Under the pieces are notes generated by a model. It worked only from the letters and a program-made list of their open reading frames with translations. It did no database searches and was not told the DNA's origin. A DNA stretch of 5,931 bases from Desulfobacula sp. (GTDB taxonomy: Bacteria; Desulfobacterota; Desulfobacteria; Desulfobacterales; Desulfobacteraceae), in assembly GCA_023139225.1 (NCBI GenBank), contig JAGLNZ010000112.1, positions 1 to 5,931 of the forward strand. The letters are read 5' to 3'. Below, piece after piece: positions 4,190 through 5,931 of this stretch. The position numbers were made by a program, and so were the translations under genes. Every line of letters starts with the position of its first letter. Within the stretch, counting starts at the first letter, position 1.

Positions 4190-5680
4190 ATGATTTTAAA
4201 ACAATTTCCTGAAAGACAAGAATTTTTATCACTTGCTAAAAACTGTAATGCTATCCCTATCTGTACCCAGATCCTAGCAGATACGCAAACACCTGTTTTA
4301 ATTTTACAAAAATTCTACGACAAAGAAAAGGAAAGCTTTTTACTGGAAAGTGTCGAAGGCGGTGAACGATGGGCCAGGTATAGTTTTATAGGTGTATCAG
4401 CATTTGGTACCATAAAAATTTTCTCAAAGGATGTTGAGATAGAAACCAAAAAAGAAATAAGAAAAATTGCCCACAACAATGACCCTCTGAAAGTGCTTCG
4501 AAAATTTTCTAAAGGATTCATACCTGCTCAAATCCCAGAATTACCTATGTTTTGGAGTGGATTAACCGGATATTTCACTTATGAAATGGTCTCATTTTTT
4601 GAAAATATCCCGGTTTCTTTGCCGGAAGGTATGCCCTATGCCCATTTTATCATTCCCGATGAAATGATCATTTTTGATAATATGAAACAGACCTTAACCT
4701 GCCTGAAAATATGTTATATCAAAGATTGCGATGATCATGAGACCATATTTAAACAGGCTCAAAATGATCTTGGCAGGATGCTTGATACCATTAACACCCC
4801 TTTTGTTCAAACAAAGCCATTTCAATCCTTGGATGTTAAGCTTGAACCGGAAACAAAGCCCCAGGATTATATAAAGGGGGTTGAAAAAATAAAAGAACAT
4901 ATTGTTGAAGGTGATATTTTTCAGGCTGTTTATTCCCAGGCGTTCTCATGCCGAGCAGATGTTGACCCTATCCTGATTTACCGGGCCCAGCGGTATATTA
5001 ATCCATCCCCCTATATGTTTTTCATGAATTTTAAAGATATTATCATTGCCGGCTCTTCACCTGAAACCATGGTCCGACTTGAAAATGATATTGCCACCCT
5101 AAGGCCTATCGCCGGTACAAGGCCCCGTGGAAAAACTGAACAAGAAGACCGTAAACTTGCTGATGAACTTTTAAATGATGAAAAGGAAAAAGCCGAGCAT
5201 ATCATGCTCATAGATCTTGGCAGAAATGATCTTGGCAGGATCGCTGAACCCGGAACCGTCCAGGTTACCGACACCATGGTGATTGAACGTTACTCCCATG
5301 TCATGCACCTGGTATCCAATATCACCTGTGACATGAAAAAAGACCTTGACGCCTATGATCTGTTCAAAGCCACTTTCCCGGCCGGCACATTGTCCGGTGC
5401 CCCAAAAATAAGGGCCATGGAAATTATATCCGAACTTGAGAATACTCAAAGAAGGGTTTATGGTGGGGCCGCAGGTTATATTTCCTTTACAGGAAACATG
5501 GATTTTGCCATTACCATTAGAACGGCGGTCATGGAAAATGATAAACTGACGGTTCAGGCCGGGGCCGGGATTGTTTATGATTCTGACCCCCAAAAAGAAC
5601 TATTGGAATGCCAACACAAGGCAAAAAGTGTAGAGATGGCGTTAAAGCTTGCTCTTGGTAATAATAATGGAGGCAGATAA
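4190..5680 (+). CDS. trpE: Anthranilate synthase component I
   Basis: TrpE converts chorismate to anthranilate and pyruvate, the first committed step of tryptophan synthesis, using ammonia supplied by TrpG in a cytoplasmic complex. The 496 residues are the usual length. The N-terminal domain carries LLES (51-54) and RYSFIG (63-68), the site where tryptophan binds in feedback inhibition. The C-terminal chorismate-binding domain (about 225-490) shows GDIFQAVYSQ (241-250), NPSPYMFF (271-278), SSPE (289-292), RPIAGTRPRG (305-314), LIDLGRNDLGR (340-350), FPAGTLSGAPK (396-406), GGAAGY (425-430) and QAGAGIV (456-462). The LLES motif, the trp leader and the adjacent trpG favour TrpE over the related PabB. 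The ATG at 4190 follows AAGGA at 4178-4182. The stop TAA abuts the trpG ATG, so the two are probably translationally coupled for equal subunit supply. Expression is predicted to be set by the attenuator just upstream. Confidence 0.97.
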   Translation: MILKQFPERQEFLSLAKNCNAIPICTQILADTQTPVLILQKFYDKEKESFLLESVEGGERWARYSFIGVSAFGTIKIFSKDVEIETKKEIRKIAHNNDPLKVLRKFSKGFIPAQIPELPMFWSGLTGYFTYEMVSFFENIPVSLPEGMPYAHFIIPDEMIIFDNMKQTLTCLKICYIKDCDDHETIFKQAQNDLGRMLDTINTPFVQTKPFQSLDVKLEPETKPQDYIKGVEKIKEHIVEGDIFQAVYSQAFSCRADVDPILIYRAQRYINPSPYMFFMNFKDIIIAGSSPETMVRLENDIATLRPIAGTRPRGKTEQEDRKLADELLNDEKEKAEHIMLIDLGRNDLGRIAEPGTVQVTDTMVIERYSHVMHLVSNITCDMKKDLDAYDLFKATFPAGTLSGAPKIRAMEIISELENTQRRVYGGAAGYISFTGNMDFAITIRTAVMENDKLTVQAGAGIVYDSDPQKELLECQHKAKSVEMALKLALGNNNGGR

Positions 5681-5931
5681 ATGTTAGTTGCAGTAATAGA
5701 CAATTATGATTCATTCACTTTTAACCTGGTTCACTATATCCTCCATACAGGTGTGGAAGTAAACGTTTTTAGAAACGATAAAATATCCATTGATGATCTT
5801 AAAGCTTTAAACCTGGGAGCCATTGTCATCTCTCCCGGGCCGGGCCGGCCTGAAGATGCAGGCATTTCTCTTGATGTTGTCAAACATTTTTCAGGTAGAA
5901 TTCCCATTCTTGGCGTCTGCCTCGGCCACCA
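5681..5931 (+). CDS. trpG: Anthranilate synthase component II, glutamine amidotransferase, 3' end cut by window edge
   Basis: TrpG hydrolyses glutamine and channels ammonia to TrpE. The 83 visible residues show the class I amidotransferase start IDNYDSFTFNLV (6-17), the oxyanion-loop SPGPGRPEDAG (51-61) and the nucleophile elbow GVCLGH, with catalytic Cys80 and the frame ending just after His83. The glutamine-binding and His-x-Glu parts of a roughly 190-200-residue protein lie beyond the edge, so a fusion to TrpD further on cannot be excluded. The start codon at 5681 directly follows the trpE stop, and its ribosome site GGAGG (5669-5673) lies inside the end of trpE, supporting coupled translation. 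The same family includes PabA, which can serve both pathways; position after trpE argues for TrpG. Confidence 0.95.
   Translation, partial: MLVAVIDNYDSFTFNLVHYILHTGVEVNVFRNDKISIDDLKALNLGAIVISPGPGRPEDAGISLDVVKHFSGRIPILGVCLGH

Noticed and set aside
4190..5680. Reading the chorismate enzyme as PabB (aminodeoxychorismate synthase)
   Set aside because: The LLES tryptophan-binding motif, the Trp-rich leader and attenuator and the following amidotransferase all point to TrpE.

Overview
The window is a moderately AT-rich (roughly 40% GC by eye) Gram-negative-style chromosomal segment. It holds two leftward genes, one rightward serine-hydrolase gene with a frame break, and the start of a rightward tryptophan operon. 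The LivG-type transporter, PLP aminotransferase, Fur-like box and trpE-trpG order fit a proteobacterium or Desulfobacterota (Desulfobacteraceae-like) organism. That placement is inference only, because no taxonomic marker is present.

Left part (1-2153, minus strand): a class III PLP-dependent aminotransferase (786-2153) is followed, after a 147-bp gap, by the 5' part of a branched-chain-amino-acid-type ABC transporter ATPase (LivG family, 638 to beyond the left edge). The order suggests uptake and transamination of an amino acid or amine, but the substrate cannot be read from the sequence.

Divergent control region (2154-2351): two sigma70-like promoters stand back to back. The leftward one (TTGACA-18-TATATT) serves the aminotransferase and the rightward one (TTGATT-17-GATAAT) serves the hydrolase. 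A 19-bp perfect interrupted palindrome covers the leftward -35 and lies between the two promoters. A 9-bp direct repeat flanks the leftward -10. A Fur-box-like sequence (15 of 19 matches to the classical consensus) covers the rightward -10.

Middle (2352-3889, plus strand): a beta-lactamase/CubicO-type serine hydrolase with a signal peptide, an SxxK motif and an unusual C-terminal tail of about four membrane helices. It is split into two overlapping frames at a run of seven cytosines (2554-2560). One more C, or a -1 ribosomal slip, would give a continuous protein of about 512 residues. This could be a sequencing error, a recent mutation, phase variation or programmed frameshifting.

Right part (3890-5931, plus strand): a trp operon head. 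The apparently gene-free 300 bases before trpE hold a promoter, a 27-codon leader peptide gene with a Trp-Trp pair and a third Trp, mutually exclusive RNA stems, and a GC-rich hairpin with a U run just before the trpE ribosome binding site. This is a complete transcription attenuator. TrpE (anthranilate synthase component I) is followed with zero spacing by trpG (glutamine amidotransferase component II), which is cut by the right edge. Together they make anthranilate from chorismate and glutamine, with control by charged tRNA-Trp at the attenuator and probably by tryptophan feedback on TrpE.

The most noteworthy items are the trpL attenuator with its A-rich linker, the C-tract frame break, and the layered operator-like sites between the divergent genes. 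I saw no CRISPR array, insertion sequence, tRNA or rRNA.
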